Shown here piece by piece: positions 1-13,811 of a stretch of DNA of 64,000 nucleotides (its first letter is position 1; the number at the start of each line of letters is the position of its first letter). The notes beneath the pieces were generated by a model, which was not told the DNA's origin, made no database searches, and worked only from the letters and a program-made list of their open reading frames with translations. The translations under genes were made by a program, and so were the position numbers. This stretch comes from Sweltsa coloradensis (Eukaryota > Arthropoda > Insecta > Plecoptera > Chloroperlidae). The stretch spans positions 124,001 through 188,000 of the forward strand of contig JAMZAV010001435.1 in assembly GCA_024449915.1 (NCBI GenBank), read 5' to 3'.

Positions 1-990
1 CCGTGTTGGGGCCATTGTTTTTGTGATATACATGATGGATCTACCTTTGTGTGTTTCATCTAAGATTGAAATGTATGCGGATGACTGTACCCTATACCGC
101 CCAGTGACAAACAACGAAGATATGGTGACGCTGCAAGAAGATCTGGACTCAGTTTCTCGATGGTGTACTGAAAATCAGATGAAACTCAACAGTAAAAAAT
201 GCACCCTATTAGTTTTAACTCGAGCAGAAACATCGTTCTTGGAGAAAATCTCCAATCAACTGAATCAATTAAATTGGAATGTATTACCATAACAAGGGAT
301 TTGTCTTGGAACCTGCTGATACTGAAATCATACGCGCTAAATGTTCAAAGTTGATAGGATTTATCCACAGAAATTTAAATGTTAGCCAACAAAGGGTGCG
401 AAGAATAGCGTACCTGGCGCTTGTGAGGCCAGTCTTGGTGTATAGAGCGCCTGCCTGGCACCCGACCACAGCAACACACATACACAAATTAGAAGTAATG
501 CAAAACAGGGCTACAAAAATGGTAAACGGATATTGGACAGAGCTAAGTACTCAAAAAAGAAGAGACAGACTAAATATACCTATCATTGAAGGTTTTTTTC
601 TCAACGTGTGACATTTTGTTCCTACATAAGGGCATGGGTAGACAAATTGATCTGGACCTTCTCCAACGGCTATCGCTCGACTACAGGGGAGTTCACCTGG
701 GGCGAGGACCCAGACAAGGAGTTATGCTCCGGCCATCTCGAGCCAACACAGGGTTCTATCAAAACTCCATTTACCACCGTGCCTCGCGGATTTGGAACTC
801 TCTCCCTACTGAAATTAAAAACTTGACTGGTAGTGGATTCAACAGGGCTATGTATCAGCATGAACCTTCTTCTTCATCCACCATACTGGCAAACCATAAC
901 TTGACAGCGTTGTATCAAACGGTGTAGCATATAAAGAGTGAAGATTCCTGAGCTTGGTATGCTGGAAAATAAATAAAATAAATAAATCCG
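1..990 (+). pseudogene. 3' part of a broken non-LTR retrotransposon (reverse transcriptase C-terminus)
   Basis: Three overlapping frames give one LINE polymerase tail, broken by frameshifts near 280 and 600. The first frame (23-292) has the RT catalytic box YADD at 74-85 followed by the usual W-x-x-x-N-x-M-x-L-N-x-x-K-C segment. The second (279-611) has the thumb/C-terminal signature LVRPVLVYRAPAWHP then LEVMQNRATKMV. The third (586-927) has the terminal YHRASRIWNSLP block. The same PAWHPT...LExxQNRATK signature occurs in the LINEs at 23.7 and 40.5 kb, so these belong to related CR1/L2/Jockey-group lineages; the exact clade is not decidable by eye. An A-rich (AAATA)-type tail at 961-986 probably marks the 3' end. 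The 5' part lies outside the window. It cannot make an active enzyme as read. Confidence 0.9.
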
Positions 991-2148
991 TGTTTAGAAC
1001 CCACTCAGTCACACAACTCAAATAAAGTTTTAGAATGTGTGCTACCTCAATTCTATCATGAAAATTAAAATTTTCCTTATTATTCTTAAATAATACTATC
1101 AATTTAATCATTGTATTTTTTCTGATCATTTTCATTTTTATATTTTATTACTCATATCAATATAATCATTGTAATTCACTTTCATCTAACCAGTTTAATA
1201 AATTTGTTTCTTATTAGAACTTGACTTACATCAATTTTTTTTTAGTTTTTATCTCATCATTTTCATCAAAAGACATGCTATCTGAAAAGTAAGTTTGTTG
1301 GTTTTAGTTTATTAGTTATTAGTATTGTAGGACACATGTGTAAGGACTTCAGGTTCGCTTTCTGCATCCACTTCATATCGCTAAGCTGATACATATTATG
1401 TAACTGTTTGTCTATGAATAAATAATAATAATAAAACTAATGATATGGATCTAGTCGTAACGTCTCGAGGCATTGAGCTATCTACTCACAGCATCAAGAT
1501 GTGGGACTGCGAAGTTTTAGCGAGAGCTAACGAAGGGTTAGAAAAGCTAATTGAGGGAGGCCATGGGAGGGTGTACTTTTGTTTTTACCAGAGGCGGTTT
1601 TACCATTCACCGGTCGGTGAGTTGAAACATCGCAAACAAATGTTTGAGCGGAACTGAACACAGCAGCGCTAATTAGTAAGAGTCAAGGAACAAATATATC
1701 TATACTCGTTGAAATACAAATACAATAATCAAAACCTTTTCCTTTTACGTGTTCGGAACCCCGTATAGGCCCTAGACGCCGGAGCCCAATTATCGGGAAG
1801 CGTTGCCTGTGTGGCAGGGGGGGGGGGGGTAACCGGATGGTTTAATTCCCCCTTTCAATAAAACCATTCAAATCAACTTCCAAATGTACGTTTCAAAGTT
1901 AAAAATGTTCAACGACTAATTGTAATTTTGGCAAACTCCTTGTTAATCTTTCAACTAAGAGCAAACGTTTCTTTTTTAATGAAGACAATTAAAAGAGTAA
2001 AACAAGGTTATGCATTACCTAAAATTGTAAAATTCCACACACACGTCACGTCTATACAATGTCAAGATTTAAAAAGTAGAGGATATATTTTTACTAATGG
2101 CTGGAGTTGTTTGTATGGTGCATCAACTAGCAAATAAAATATAAAACC
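991..2148. other. Gene-free AT-rich stretch
   Basis: I see no supported gene. Short open frames (for example 1445-1657) show no recognisable domain. A G-run lies at about 1819-1830. Nothing else was recognised. Confidence 0.5.
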
Positions 2149-2149
2149 A

Positions 2150-2242
2150 ACTTCGGGGTCTGAACCCTGGTCGGGCTGGTCAAGATGACATCCACCGGTA
2201 ATCGGGGACCCGGGTTCAGTCCCCGGTCAGTTTTGGGTATTG
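2150..2242. repeat. Inverted pair of tRNA-like 3' halves
   Basis: A B-box-like segment on the minus strand (2154-2186, read + as CGGGGTCTGAACCCTGG) faces a B-box-like segment on the plus strand (2205-2230, GACCCGGGTTCAGTCCCCGG). The flanks AAAACC... and ...GTTTTGG are also inverted, giving an imperfect palindrome with a ~20-nt loop. It looks like two opposed, truncated tRNA-derived SINE heads. No complete cloverleaf can be drawn. Confidence 0.5.
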
Positions 2243-4355
2243 ATATTTGAATGGGTACTGCATAACCCAAAATATTATTATGCAACGTTAAAACCCATTT
2301 GGTGAAGGTGCCAGGTTGAGAATATCACTCCTTTATATAAATTAGAACCCGCCCTCTGACCCGACGGGCCACCACAAACATTCGGTTATATCATTGATGA
2401 AGTGCATGGTTTTAAAATGCTTGTTGATCAGAGCTAGGTCATGTACGGTTGTAATAATTAAACGTGATACACGCACATATAAATGAACTGACGTACGGGA
2501 ACTCCCTAATAGTGTATGTATTTTAAACTATGCTGAAATAATACATTGGCGTGTGCGTGTGTGCGTAGGGAAAAAATGTAATTGCGCACCCATATATAAA
2601 CACAATTATAATTTACTCTCATATTAGGCTACTTAAATTTTGCAAATTATTTCACCAATGTCCGTCGAGCAAAAGTTTATTCAGAAAACTCCGGTTCACA
2701 TTGTCGATCTAAATTGTTTTAAATTGACTGGGCGTGTTAACAAGCAATTTCAGATTTTAATAACGGTTCTAATTGTGCCGCGTTGTTGAGTGGGGGTGGG
2801 GGGGGGCTTCTATCACAAACCAATTTCACCCCTGTTAGCCTCTGACACGGGTCTACCTGCACGGGGTAAACAGTGCTGCCAACTTAGGCTATTACGAAAC
2901 ACACACGTACACCAACATCACATCACGCTGGGTCAATGTCATCAGAGCGAGTTTCGGAACAAGCATCGAGTGACTCGACGCGTCTCTCAAAGAGGCCATT
3001 TGCATTACGTGGTAATTACCTTGGAGACCGACACCTTCGTGCATTTAACATAGGCGTTTGAACTTGGAAGAAACTTGATTCAATGTCAAACTTAATAGTT
3101 CCCAAAACTCTTCTCGATACAATGTTGATGTCACTGATTTGGCGTTCCTTTTCATCGGAATAATTCGAAACCAGCAGATATAGTTAACAAATTAATAGGC
3201 GTACTTCCAGAATATACTGTTGACGTGTCGCCTATGTAAGTTTCATAATTATCTTATATAACGCTGTTTTTGATGGATTTGAATGAAAACGTGTGATTAC
3301 AGAAAAAAATGTTAGTGTAAAATGCAAAAAATCCTACTTGAACCCGATGGAATAAATTATTAATCGGTTATCATATCTAATTACCGTATCAGTCTCGTGT
3401 GTAGAGACATTCTAAACGAATCACTCACTCTGCTCGATACAACCTTAGAGATAATATTAGGTAACGAAGTTGTTAGCACCACTTTCCTTTCGTCCACCCA
3501 TTTGTGTGTCGCTCTCACGATAAAACCGAACACGACTCCGATTGACACGTGCTTCTTTGTTATCATTGCACTTGAACATGACATGAACATGTCAACATGG
3601 GGGTGAAGATGATTGCCCTCCAGAAAGTTTGAACATTCATGACCCGGCACCTCCACCATTACTAATGCGGGAAACATTTTTAATTGAAAGCCCACCCGTC
3701 GTTGCCACAAAAGCGAATTATTTGATTTTTGCATTCATTTCGACGATCTGTTGCTTCGGTATGGCCTCGCTCCCTACCTGTGGTCGCGCCGTCCCTTGCA
3801 AAACACTGCTCAATCTTCACGAGCACGCAATGTGTCAACCAGGACAAACTTTATGCAACAGCTTTCATCGCGTTCAGGTCTCGTTGTTTCTCGTACGTGG
3901 TCTCGCGTGCTACGAGATCCTTCAGAGTACGTGCTGCCTGGATTTACAACCCTCTCGACGAGGCTTGAGTTACATTTAATAGACGAACGTATAATTTAAT
4001 AATTGTTTGTAACTCCTACTTTGTGTTAGCGAGATCGGGTAGAAACGCACAGAAATGTAAGGATTTGAGGGCTTATCCAATGTTTTAAAATTACCTTTCA
4101 AACATTATCAAACAAGCGGTTATGAAAATACATTTTTTAACGAATTTAGAGCCTATCCCTCAAACACATCTTCAACTCAATGTGTTTTGTTTTGATATTT
4201 AGTTTACATATTCAAAACAAATTTCTGAAACACAAAATTAATTGGAGCTATGTTCAGTTTGTCACGGAGCCTAACCTGATGGCGGAAATAGTTTTGTACT
4301 TCGAAACGTTGTTTGTTGCATTATGCATTATTATCCAATAAAAGATTTCGAATAA
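2243..4355. other. Gene-free stretch
   Basis: Both strands of 3381-3979 are open in several frames, but none of the translations resembles a known domain and splice sites are not evident. A G-run is present at about 2791-2807. No repeat family of the window was recognised here. Confidence 0.4.
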
Positions 4356-4770
4356 TTGAGCGAGCGTAGCGAGCGTCTCCACTTGACTCTTATGGCTCGA
4401 ATGTCTGTTTTTTTTCTGTTACAGCTTCGGGACAGGTTGCACCGTTTTACTGATCGAACTGAAATTTTGCACACATGTACATACCACCTATGCGGGTTGC
4501 TGTATAGTTTTTGAACAAAATCCGATCGTTGGTTATAAAAAATTAAAAATTAAATTAAAAAATTAAAAAAATAAATGTTCCGATCGTTATGAAATTTTGC
4601 AGGGTCAATAAGTACAACATTCTCTCCTATTTTACAAATTTTCAGCTAAATCGGTCAAGACATTAAAGACTTATTGGTATGTAACATTATGGGAATGTCG
4701 TACTCGCGGGTCGTGTTGCACGTACCGGTGCTCGCTCAACAACGCGACGGGACTTAAGCGTTTTCCTAGT
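4356..4770 (+). mobile_element. Helitron-like non-autonomous element, family C copy 1
   Basis: The left end TTGAGCGAGCGTAGCGAGCG is followed by GTCTCCACTTGACTC. The inverted copy GCTCGCTCAA lies near the right end and is followed by CAACGCGACGGGACTTAAGC and GTTTTCCTAGT. AACGC and GCGTT in that tail can pair as a small hairpin just before CCTAG. A second copy, about 429 bp and very similar throughout, lies at 52283-52710. There is no coding capacity. Asymmetric inverted ends, a 3' hairpin and a CTAG terminus fit a rolling-circle element. The internal phrase CTGAAATTTTGCACACATGT is shared in spirit with families B and D. Confidence 0.75.
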
Positions 4771-5299
4771 ATTATGTTACAATCAACTAACTTAAAACGA
4801 AAATGTCGAATTGAATAGAACAAAATATTATATAATATGTAAATGACTGAATAAATATGTTTGAAAATTAAAATATATACACAATTTTCAAATGTTCTTA
4901 TATTTACCTATTGTCTGTCTCCACCCGGAGCGTTAATATATTTTAGTTCTGTCATGTTTTTATTTTCAAACCAGGTTATGTTGGCAGAATTGGTTCATGA
5001 ACGATTTATGAATATTTGATTTCAATTGGTTCTGTTTATAACCTTTAGTTTGAGGAAAATAAAAAAAAAATACATGGAATGTTAATCCAGTAATCCAGTA
5101 TAGTAAGTCCAAATGTACTATGAACATTATCAAAACACATGTTCTGTTCGTTTATCAAGTATAACAAATAACTTTAATAATACCCCAAATATATGACATG
5201 ATTACAAATGATTGAACATAAATTTTAAAATCATTCACAGCTCAGTCATAGATTGTGTAAGAGAGCTCGATATCAATATCGTCTAGTCACTAAATGATC
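4771..5299. other. Gene-free AT-rich stretch
   Basis: No open frame or repeat of note was recognised between the Helitron-like element and the LINE stub that follows. Confidence 0.4.
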
Positions 5300-5795
5300 T
5301 CTCTCCACATCCAACAGCAACAATCGTCGCGTTTCTCTCAGCGTCTAATGAACAACAATCGTCGCGTTTCTCTCAGCGTCTAATGAAAACAAAAGCCGCC
5401 CTGATCGATAGATCCGAGATGCAGAAGCTGGAATCTCTCTTTCAACGGAGGAAACTCGATCTTAATGAACGTGAAGAGATTGAACTAGCTACGACACTTA
5501 ATTGAAACGTCTTCACGGAATCAAGAGGGAGAAGGGTTCTATACTTCTCGTCAGCGTTCCTATCTTCGTCGATTCATGTTATTAACTATCGGTTTTAACT
5601 TGGACATTGTATTAAATCATTATATTATGTTGTTTTAAGGGTGACAGGTTCGCACGTTCTATGGGGCAGACGCTTTTTCTATTATTCTCGCATTCATTTT
5701 TATAAAGTTATGTTCAAATGTAAATAAGAATGCACGAGTCCATCTGAGCGCAATGTAAAATGCCATGACATTATTTTTGTTAAATAAATAAATAA
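5300..5795 (+). pseudogene. 5'-truncated LINE stub (3' end only)
   Basis: The stretch 5640-5795 (GGGTGACAGGTTCGCACGTT, then a GGGGCAGACGC block, ending in TTAAATAAATAAATAA) aligns by eye with the 3' untranslated end of the LINE at 26046-26195 (GGGTAACAGGTACGAAAGTA, GGGGCAAATGC, and the AAATAAATAAA tail). It is therefore the tail of a related LINE, cut off at its 5' side as is typical for target-primed reverse transcription. A short open frame before the stop at 5503 may be the last codons of the polymerase. Confidence 0.65.
5318..5387. repeat. 35-bp direct duplication
   Basis: Two perfect adjacent copies (5318-5352 and 5353-5387) start CAACAATCGTCGCGTTTCTC. They lie inside the LINE stub, so a recent slippage duplication or an assembly duplication is likely. 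Confidence 0.9.
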
Positions 5796-8700
5796 TCCCT
5801 GTGCAAGCAGAAAATTGTATTTTTCTCATTTTAACAAACTGTTCATTCGCATTCCTCAGATACCCATGTTCTATATCATATACTGTAAGTAGTTTCTAAA
5901 CCTGTGATGGAGAGTACAGAGTACATAGCAACACACCCTTCAGTGTGAAGAGCACACGTGAAGTGTGAACGTTTTTACCGCTCTAGGGCCCACCTAAATC
6001 AATACAAAACCATTGCTCGCAGCTCCCGACTGCTTGCCAGCCCCAGGCGTAACGAGCAACGACCCACAACCCACACCTTTTACAGCCTTACAAGCGACAG
6101 GCTGGTAAATTAGACCTTTATTGAGGTGGCAACTGGCAAAGTATAGTGGTAATTGGTGCTTGAATTCAATAAACACATCGAAGAACTTTTCTAAAAATAT
6201 AAATATATGTCTATTCTTTTCAGTTAAAAAACATACAATATGACATTGCCAGTGGCACTAACATTATTTTGTATACCACGACTTAACAAGTTAACATGTC
6301 AACATGTAAATGATATGTATCCTTGTTATTGTTAGGAGGCTTGTATACGGACGCTCTGCGTCTATAGTGCAGTACATTCAGTAAATTTCGAATACATGAA
6401 GGGATATTTCTGTTTCAACCTCCGACAGATTACTACTTATTTCTCATGCTGCTTTCGTGCAATGCAAGCGTTCCAAGTTCATTAAATATGTGGGTCCGAA
6501 GACAAAATGAGAGAAACAAGCCATGCACGAGGATCGGTATCCTCTTTCTGAGTGTGCACAATAAATTTTCTCTTGATCAATATAAAAATGTATGAGAAGT
6601 GTGAAAAGTGCAAACGAACATTTTCTGCTAGAAATCAAACGCATAAAGAAATAAGTGTAGCCAACACAAGCAAGAAGTATGTGCTAGATCCGCGTTGAGC
6701 TAGCGTGAACAGAGTTGAGACAGCTGTTATGTTGGGAACGTTCTTCGGTTGGGTTTGGATTATTAAGTTTAAGGGCGCGTCAACCGTTGTCATACAGCGC
6801 TACTCTACCTAAGGGATGTGGGGAGGAAAGGCCCATGCTGTTCAGAACCAGCCACGGGCAAGGGGGACGAAAGGGAATTGTGTTCTGTTCTTACGTTTTG
6901 GTTGTCATCGTCTTTGTCATCATTCATGTTGTCATCGTCGTCGTCGTCGGGGATGTCGTCTAGGGCAAGGAGAGGCGTCCCCGACGACGACTGTCAGAGC
7001 TCGCCTCTAGTTTCGGGGAGTATTAAACTTTTCTCTGCACATACTAGCTGATGTTTGCGAGATTGGCTTTTCTCTTTCCTCGCCTGTTACAATTAGCAGC
7101 GACATGCTCTGGGCTAAATTCTACGTCGGGCTCAAACATGGTTTGGTTAAACGCAGTGGGCATTAAATGATTAGTGCTGTTTATCAAAGGAAGAAATTCC
7201 GCTAGGAAACGCGATTTGTATAACCCTATTACTCTCAGATAACCACCATAAATCAAGTCCATCCTGTCTCCTTATGTAGTACGAGAAGTGGCGAACTTCT
7301 CGGCTAATTCCTTCCCACCCAAGTTGGACCGAATGCGAACAATGCGGTCGGTGTCTGCAGTCTGCACCATTAATAAGGGCTCAGAGTTAGACAATACAGC
7401 GTCCAATACAACACAAGACATGTATTCAATTCGGCACCAAAAAGCACACTAGCGCGGCCCTGTTGGCGGAACGTAGAACCCTAGCAGTAGTGATTACTCA
7501 GGTAGATACAGCGGCAAATAACGTGGAAGAACGTGTAGATGTAACTAAAAAGTTGAGTTTTCGGCGTGATACGTTTTGTTTACGGATGTTGAACGTAAGA
7601 AATAAAATAAAGACATATTTGTGCTATGGTTATCACAAGAAAACAAATTTTAAATGAAAGAATGGGGCCTGTAAGTGCACCATAAAGTGGACACCTGACG
7701 CAAGGGTTATGTCTCGAATGGTTAAGCATTGGCCTACATTTCTCTTTTAAAATACAACTCTTTACACTTAAATAACAACTTTTAAATTATCGTGCTCTCA
7801 ATTTAAATTTCGGTAGGGCCTACTCTTAGTAAAAACATTATTCTTACATTTAAGTCCAGGGATAAACTCCGAAAACATATAGTCAGATGACAGTGTGGTG
7901 TCACCCACTGAGTTTTCCCGTTGTTTGATAGATTTATTATTTATTTATGTTCATTTTTTAATAATTATACTTATTGTTTTTTACTCGTCACCGACACTCA
8001 TATTAAATCGCGTTTTACAATTTCAGACAATAATTTTAATTCATGCTTATGCCAATAGGCTATCACACCATTCCCAATTGTTACACATACAGGCCTATAG
8101 CACATAGGCCTACATTCAATTTGTTTCGTATGTGATGGGCTACCTCAAAATTACTACACTGTAGTGCGTTTTTAGCAACAACAAAAAAGGTAGGCCTATG
8201 TATAGTAATAAATTCGGAAAAATCGTTTTCATTTAACATTTTTCATAGTAAATACCAATTTCTGCAGACAAGTATTTTTAAAGTTTCGTCATGTACTGAA
8301 TAAAGCACATTTTGTCGATGATTACAAATTGACAACATCCGGATTATAGCATAGATATAGGCCTAATTTATTGACATTTTCAGGGAATATGATGAAAATA
8401 ATACAAGTTGTACTATTTATTGTTATTACATTATCGCGGGAAAACGTTAAATATTGCACCTTGCACTTCAGCTGTTCAGTGTTATATCAATTTGTTGCAA
8501 AATATTTCTTGATACAACAAACAGACTCGTTTCACTTCAAAAATTTAACATTCTAAATTCAAATTTGGTAATAATTCCTTGGACCAATACCAATTTCGGC
8601 TGGCAACTTTACTTATAGTAGTAATTAAATAATAAATATTAATCTGCTTATGAATTATTTTCTGAATATTCTTAAGCTCAAACATAATAATATACCCAAC

Positions 8701-10640
8701 TATTATGATGATATTATTATATAATATTTTACATTTCATCCCTATCCCATTCAGAAATATAGGAATAGGAAGGTTCAATTTTGGCTATAGTTGGCCTACC
8801 TACGCAATTACGCCTACTTGTGGTTGTATAAGAGCGTAACAAATGCAAACCGTAGATGAAAATATACATCTTATTTAATGCGTGTGCGAGAAAGGTAAAT
8901 GTTAGTGAACAGATCGGAAATAATCCCCGAATTGTCATAACCGGCGCGACTAAAACACGTTAGCGCCATATACGCTCCAGCCCGGAATCACAATTACGCC
9001 AGCCATGTTGTGACGTAGCGCGCCGCCAGTGCTGCGATCTACATGTCGATTTGGTGCCCAATAGTCGCACACATCGGATTCCGAAGTTAGCTAATGGACA
9101 AATTGACCGGGACAATAGTCACGACATGAAATATTAAGTTCCCTGTGTTTGTGAGTATTCCACTATTGTTTTCGACACGCTATGTTATTTCTGTTGTCAC
9201 ACCCTCTTGTTCGTATAGATTAATTTCTAAGACACTTTTTCCCGTTAGCTTTTTGAATATTATAATGCAATATTTTGGTGTGAACCTCTATATACCTCCT
9301 ACCTCTATACCCTATCCTACCTATAAACTACCTTAACTTTTTTTTCATGTAAATGAAATACAATAGGATGTACCATTGGGCAACCAGCACCATTCCCAAA
9401 ATCCAATTTGCAAAGTTAAGCCGTAAAATACAATATCTTTTAGAACAGGATATAAATATAAATATTTATTTATTCAAAGAATTAAATATATATTTGATAT
9501 TGATCCAATAAAACAATAAATGTATTTATAAATAAAACATTAAAAATAATTGAAATTTTCTCTTATGTTTTGAATGGTATTGGACATGCACAGCTCGCAC
9601 CCAACAAAATTGGCATCGAATAATATTCGACCTTCTGCTTACAAGTGGATATAGTGAACATTTTATACTTTATATTACAGAGATGTTAAACAAAAGTAAC
9701 TTCAAAAATATTTTATTCCGGAAAATCCATAAGATTTTGAATTTCCCTGGAGCAAGAAATGCCCTACATTTTTAGTAAACGACTTCAGAAATCGTAGGAG
9801 AAAAATATCACAGATACGATTTCTCAAATGCGTAACACCTTTGAGTATAACCATCCTTAGCTGGTTATAAACTCAATGGTAACACGTTTTACTGTAAACC
9901 TATACACATGCTTGGCGGTAAAATTCCCCACATGTAGGGGATAACGAAACCGTGCAAAGCAGTATTGTAAAAATATCGCGCCGCGGTTACCGCGTAATTT
10001 TCTTTATATTTAAGAGTTACTCTTGAGGTTTCCGACTATACGCTCACTTTACCTTCACGAAAAACACAATTTACTCGCGGGATTTATTTTTGTTGTTTTA
10101 TTTCTAAAATATTCCAACTTTTTACTACACCTTTTGAATGTTAAATCAAATTATTCAGATACAAGAAAGTTTTCTTTAGAAGAAAATTCAAATTTCTTGA
10201 CGCCTTGTATCTCGGGTGAAGACATCACCGCTAGCTTGAGGCTCTTGGGAAGTTTATTATTCACAAGCTAGTCGTGACCGATAGAGTTAACAAGCTAAGG
10301 TGAGTACCCACATTAAGGTTCAAGATAAAACCTCGCGACATGAGTCGTAGCTAAAGAACGCGGTAAAACATTTCAGATTGTATATTTTACATTTTAGGTG
10401 TGGGTTCTCTTGAGAGATTGTTATAATACTATTTCGTTTAATCATCGTTATCTAAAAGATTGACATGAAATCCCATTCCCTTCAAAATTCAATTTGATCG
10501 TTTTGATGTTTTTAAATTTTACCCCATATTCCGAATTTGACACACCTACAACAAACCATCACTATCGGCCATTGGCCACGAATCAGATATTAATCATATA
10601 ACAATTCACTATCGTAAATAAATAGCTGTTTATGTCAGTT
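5796..10640. other. Long gene-free stretch with AGGCCT-rich patch
   Basis: No gene is supported. 6680-6735 (GTGCTAGATC...GTTGAGCTAGCGTGAA) recurs at 44188-44240 and is a dispersed repeat. 8090-8370 is rich in TAGGCCTA. 8940-9070 is locally GC- and CpG-rich (TGACGTAGCGCGCCGCC) and could be a promoter-like patch, without other support. Weak open frames at 7044-7262 (minus) and 10023-10271 (plus) have no recognisable domain. Confidence 0.45.
6680..6735 (+). repeat. Dispersed repeat, copy 1 (second copy at 44188-44240)
   Basis: Both copies share GTGCTAGATC, GAGCTAGCGTGAA and AGAGTTGA.ACAG.TGTT.TGTTGGGAA in the same order and orientation. The family is not recognised. Confidence 0.6.
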
Positions 10641-10725
10641 TAGCATTCTGAATCACTCATCACCATTTCACTTGATGTATTGTATTTGTATTTCTTTAGC
10701 CATCTTGCGTTTTCAGTTTTATGCG

Positions 10726-10899
<174 letters not shown>

Positions 10900-10989
10900 A
10901 TTCCAAAGGTTTTATCTCTTGCATAAACGAACCAACTAGGATGGGAGATGGTGCCACAGACATGCATCGATCATGTATTTATACGCAAC

Positions 10990-13587
10990 AGTAAACAAGT
11001 TGAGTTTGAGTGTTGTACCTTGGACTGTGGCATTACGGATCATTTGGCTACAACGGTGCGTGTTCATACAACACGAGTGAGCACATCAAAATAACACAAT
11101 CTACAAAGGTTATTAAGTACATAAACAAGACACTTTTTCAAACAAATTTAAGTTCGCACAATTGGGAGGGGGTTTTCAGCTCAGTACATGCAGATGAAGC
11201 TTTCAAGTTGTTTTTCCAGGAACTTAAATTAATAATTGATAACTCATATGTTACATTTAGTCTGAACAACAAAACTAGAAAACGTAAAGAATGGATTACA
11301 CCGGAAACAATAAAACTTACACTTCAAAAGCAGGCTATCTATAAGTTTTTAAAGCGACACCAAGAAGATGAAATTTTAAAACATCGTTATAAAGTTTTGA
11401 GTAAACTCGTCAGGGAAAAAATAAAGCGGGATAAAATAAATTTCTACAGGAAAAAGAGAAGGCAGTTGATAAAGGTAAAAACTATTGGCACGTAGTAAAC
11501 AAGGTTTTGAAGGGGAGAGGGCGCGAGGGAATATCCGAAATTCTAATAGATGGTGAAACTATTAGCACTGATAAAGATCCCGTTAGAGCTGCTAATTACT
11601 TTAATGAATATTTTATAAATGTTGCGAATACAGCGGCGACCAATGCTAACAACGACGATACAATTAGTAACGATCATGGTATGCAGTGGGTTAACCAAAC
11701 CATGCACGTCTCTGATATAACTGAAGCTGATCTTGTGGAAGTTATTAGAAACATGAAAAGCAAATCAAGCGCAGACATTGATAGATTAAATATTTGTATG
11801 ATTAAATATAACATTGATATTTTTGTACCTGTTTTAAAATATTAATTCAATCTTTCTCTTAATGATGGTTATGTGACTGATATTTTTAAAACGGCTCTTG
11901 TAATCCCTATCTCTAAAAGTGGTGATAAAATCATGGTTAACAATTATCGACCCATCTCATTGTTGCCTTCAATATAAAAATTTTTAGAGGTTTGTGTTAA
12001 AAATCAGGTTTTAAACTTTCTACAGTCACATCAATTCTTTTCTGAGATTCAGTTTGGTTTCTTGCCAAAGAAGAATGTTGACATGGCGATTGAGAATCAT
12101 ACAAGTCATATAACCAAAGCAATGGAAAAGAATCACAAGACCATGGCTCTGTATTTGGACCTCAGTAAGGCGTTTGATATGATCTTTCTTAACTTATTGG
12201 TAAATAAACTCAACAGGTGTGGTCTAAGAGGAAAAATTGGTCAATGGTTCGAATCATATTTAAATAGAAGAGTGCAAATCGTTGTCATAAATGGAACACA
12301 CAGCATGAAATTGATCGTAGTACGAGGGATTCCTTAAGGGTCTGTGTTGGGCCCAATATTTTTCCTAATTTTTATAAATGATCTCGCAATATTGCCTTTG
12401 TATGATTCAGTTAACTTTTTGCAGATGATGCAGCATTTAGTGCTTTCAGCCGTCACGTATGTAATTTTGCAAATGCTTGTCAATCATGATCTACACATTT
12501 TATCTAAGTATTTTAGAAATAGCGGTCTTTTTTATAGTTCAAAAACCAAATTCATTGTATTTAGTTTTAAAGAGAAGACTACTATTCCTCACATGAACAT
12601 TGTTTACCATGAATCAAACTGCATTAAAAACAACTAATTGTAAATGCATGTGTATTGAAAGCTGCGAGTATATAAAATATTTGGGATTGTATATGGATTC
12701 ATCATTGAGTTGAGCATGCACATAAATATGTTAATAAAACTTCGATCCATCAGTTATATCATCTACCATCTTAAAAAAATTATGCCATTAAATGTTCTAA
12801 GGCAATTGTATTTCGCTATTTTCCAATCGAATTTGCAATTTGGTATCATTCATTGGGGGGGAACATTTGATTATAAACTAACATCACTGATCACTGCTCA
12901 AAACTATATCATGAGAACCATATTTAATCTTCAGCGGCTTCAGTCAACTGACTTTGTTTATATAGAGTACGACATTCTTCCATTGCCACAACTGTATTTT
13001 TATAGAACTGTTTTATATGTTTTTAGTAATCTTAGTAACCATTATTTTGTGAATAGTGCTGTCAATACTAAAAATTCATCAGTGCTACGTTTAACCATAC
13101 CTGACTTAAAATTAACAAATACACGAAACCAGTTATCATATAAAGGCCCATATCTGTTCAATTCTATTTTATGCAAGATTCCAGAGTTTTAAACCATGTA
13201 TGAAATAATATGTTCGATTTAAAAAACTTACAGAAAATGCAGTAAAAGAGAGGTGAATATAATTTACCATTTTAAAATTGCTTTTACCTTTTGTATGTAG
13301 TCCTTCTTGTGCGTTGTTTTATTGAAATGGTTACATTTAAAACTTATAATCATGAATTTTTAATTATACATTTTATTTTTAATTTAATTTATTTAGTTAA
13401 TTGGTTAATTATTTTGTTAAGGTTTTAATGATGTATATTACATTAATATTTACCGTGGCGGCTGGCCGAATTAAAATGTTATTACATGAAGCAGTCTTTC
13501 ACACGAGCAGTCTGCTCATGAAGGCAACTTGCTTGTTTGATATTGTTTAATGTATTGTGTGTGTGTTTAATCAAATAAATTGAAATT

Positions 13588-13588
<1 letters not shown>
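10990..13588 (+). pseudogene. Decayed LINE: endonuclease end, RT and C-terminal region
   Basis: The order of parts is that of a LINE ORF2. CGITDH at about 11026-11043 matches the last endonuclease motif (S/T-D-H). 11010-11495 is the basic linker. 11507-11845 is the pre-RT region, ending in the block that normally reads G.DgI. The RT core has the stretch VVNNYRPISLLPS near 11935, LYLDLSKAFD at about 12150-12179, GSVLGPIFFLIFINDL after a stop at 12336, and FADD at 12418-12429 but in another frame. 12710-13192 holds the C-terminal domain. Several stops and frameshifts kill it. The AATAAATTGAAATTG end merging into (TAT)n at 13589 may be its 3' tail. The 5' half of the endonuclease and any ORF1 are missing; the break lies just downstream of the (TTA)n tract. 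Confidence 0.88.

Positions 13589-13635
<47 letters not shown>
13589..13635. repeat. (ATT)n microsatellite
   Basis: About 15 ATT units directly after the presumed LINE tail. Confidence 0.95.
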
Positions 13636-13743
13636 GCGTCAGGCATGGCTAGCCGGCTTCGATAACCCCGTGGAGCCAAGAATGTGGTGGGACCCTCCCA
13701 CCCCCTACCCGACTTAGTTGGAAATAGGGTTTGATATTAATTA

Positions 13744-13744
<1 letters not shown>

Positions 13745-13811
<67 letters not shown>

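Noticed and set aside
3381..3979. Several overlapping open frames on both strands
   Set aside because: No recognisable domain, no splice sites, and equal openness of both strands suggests chance.
4356..4770. Cut-and-paste TIR transposon
   Set aside because: The inverted repeat is not terminal at the 3' side, and the second copy shows insertion without target duplication.
7044..7262. Minus-strand ORF as an exon
   Set aside because: Composition is somewhat protein-like, but there is no acceptor/donor pair and no family resemblance.
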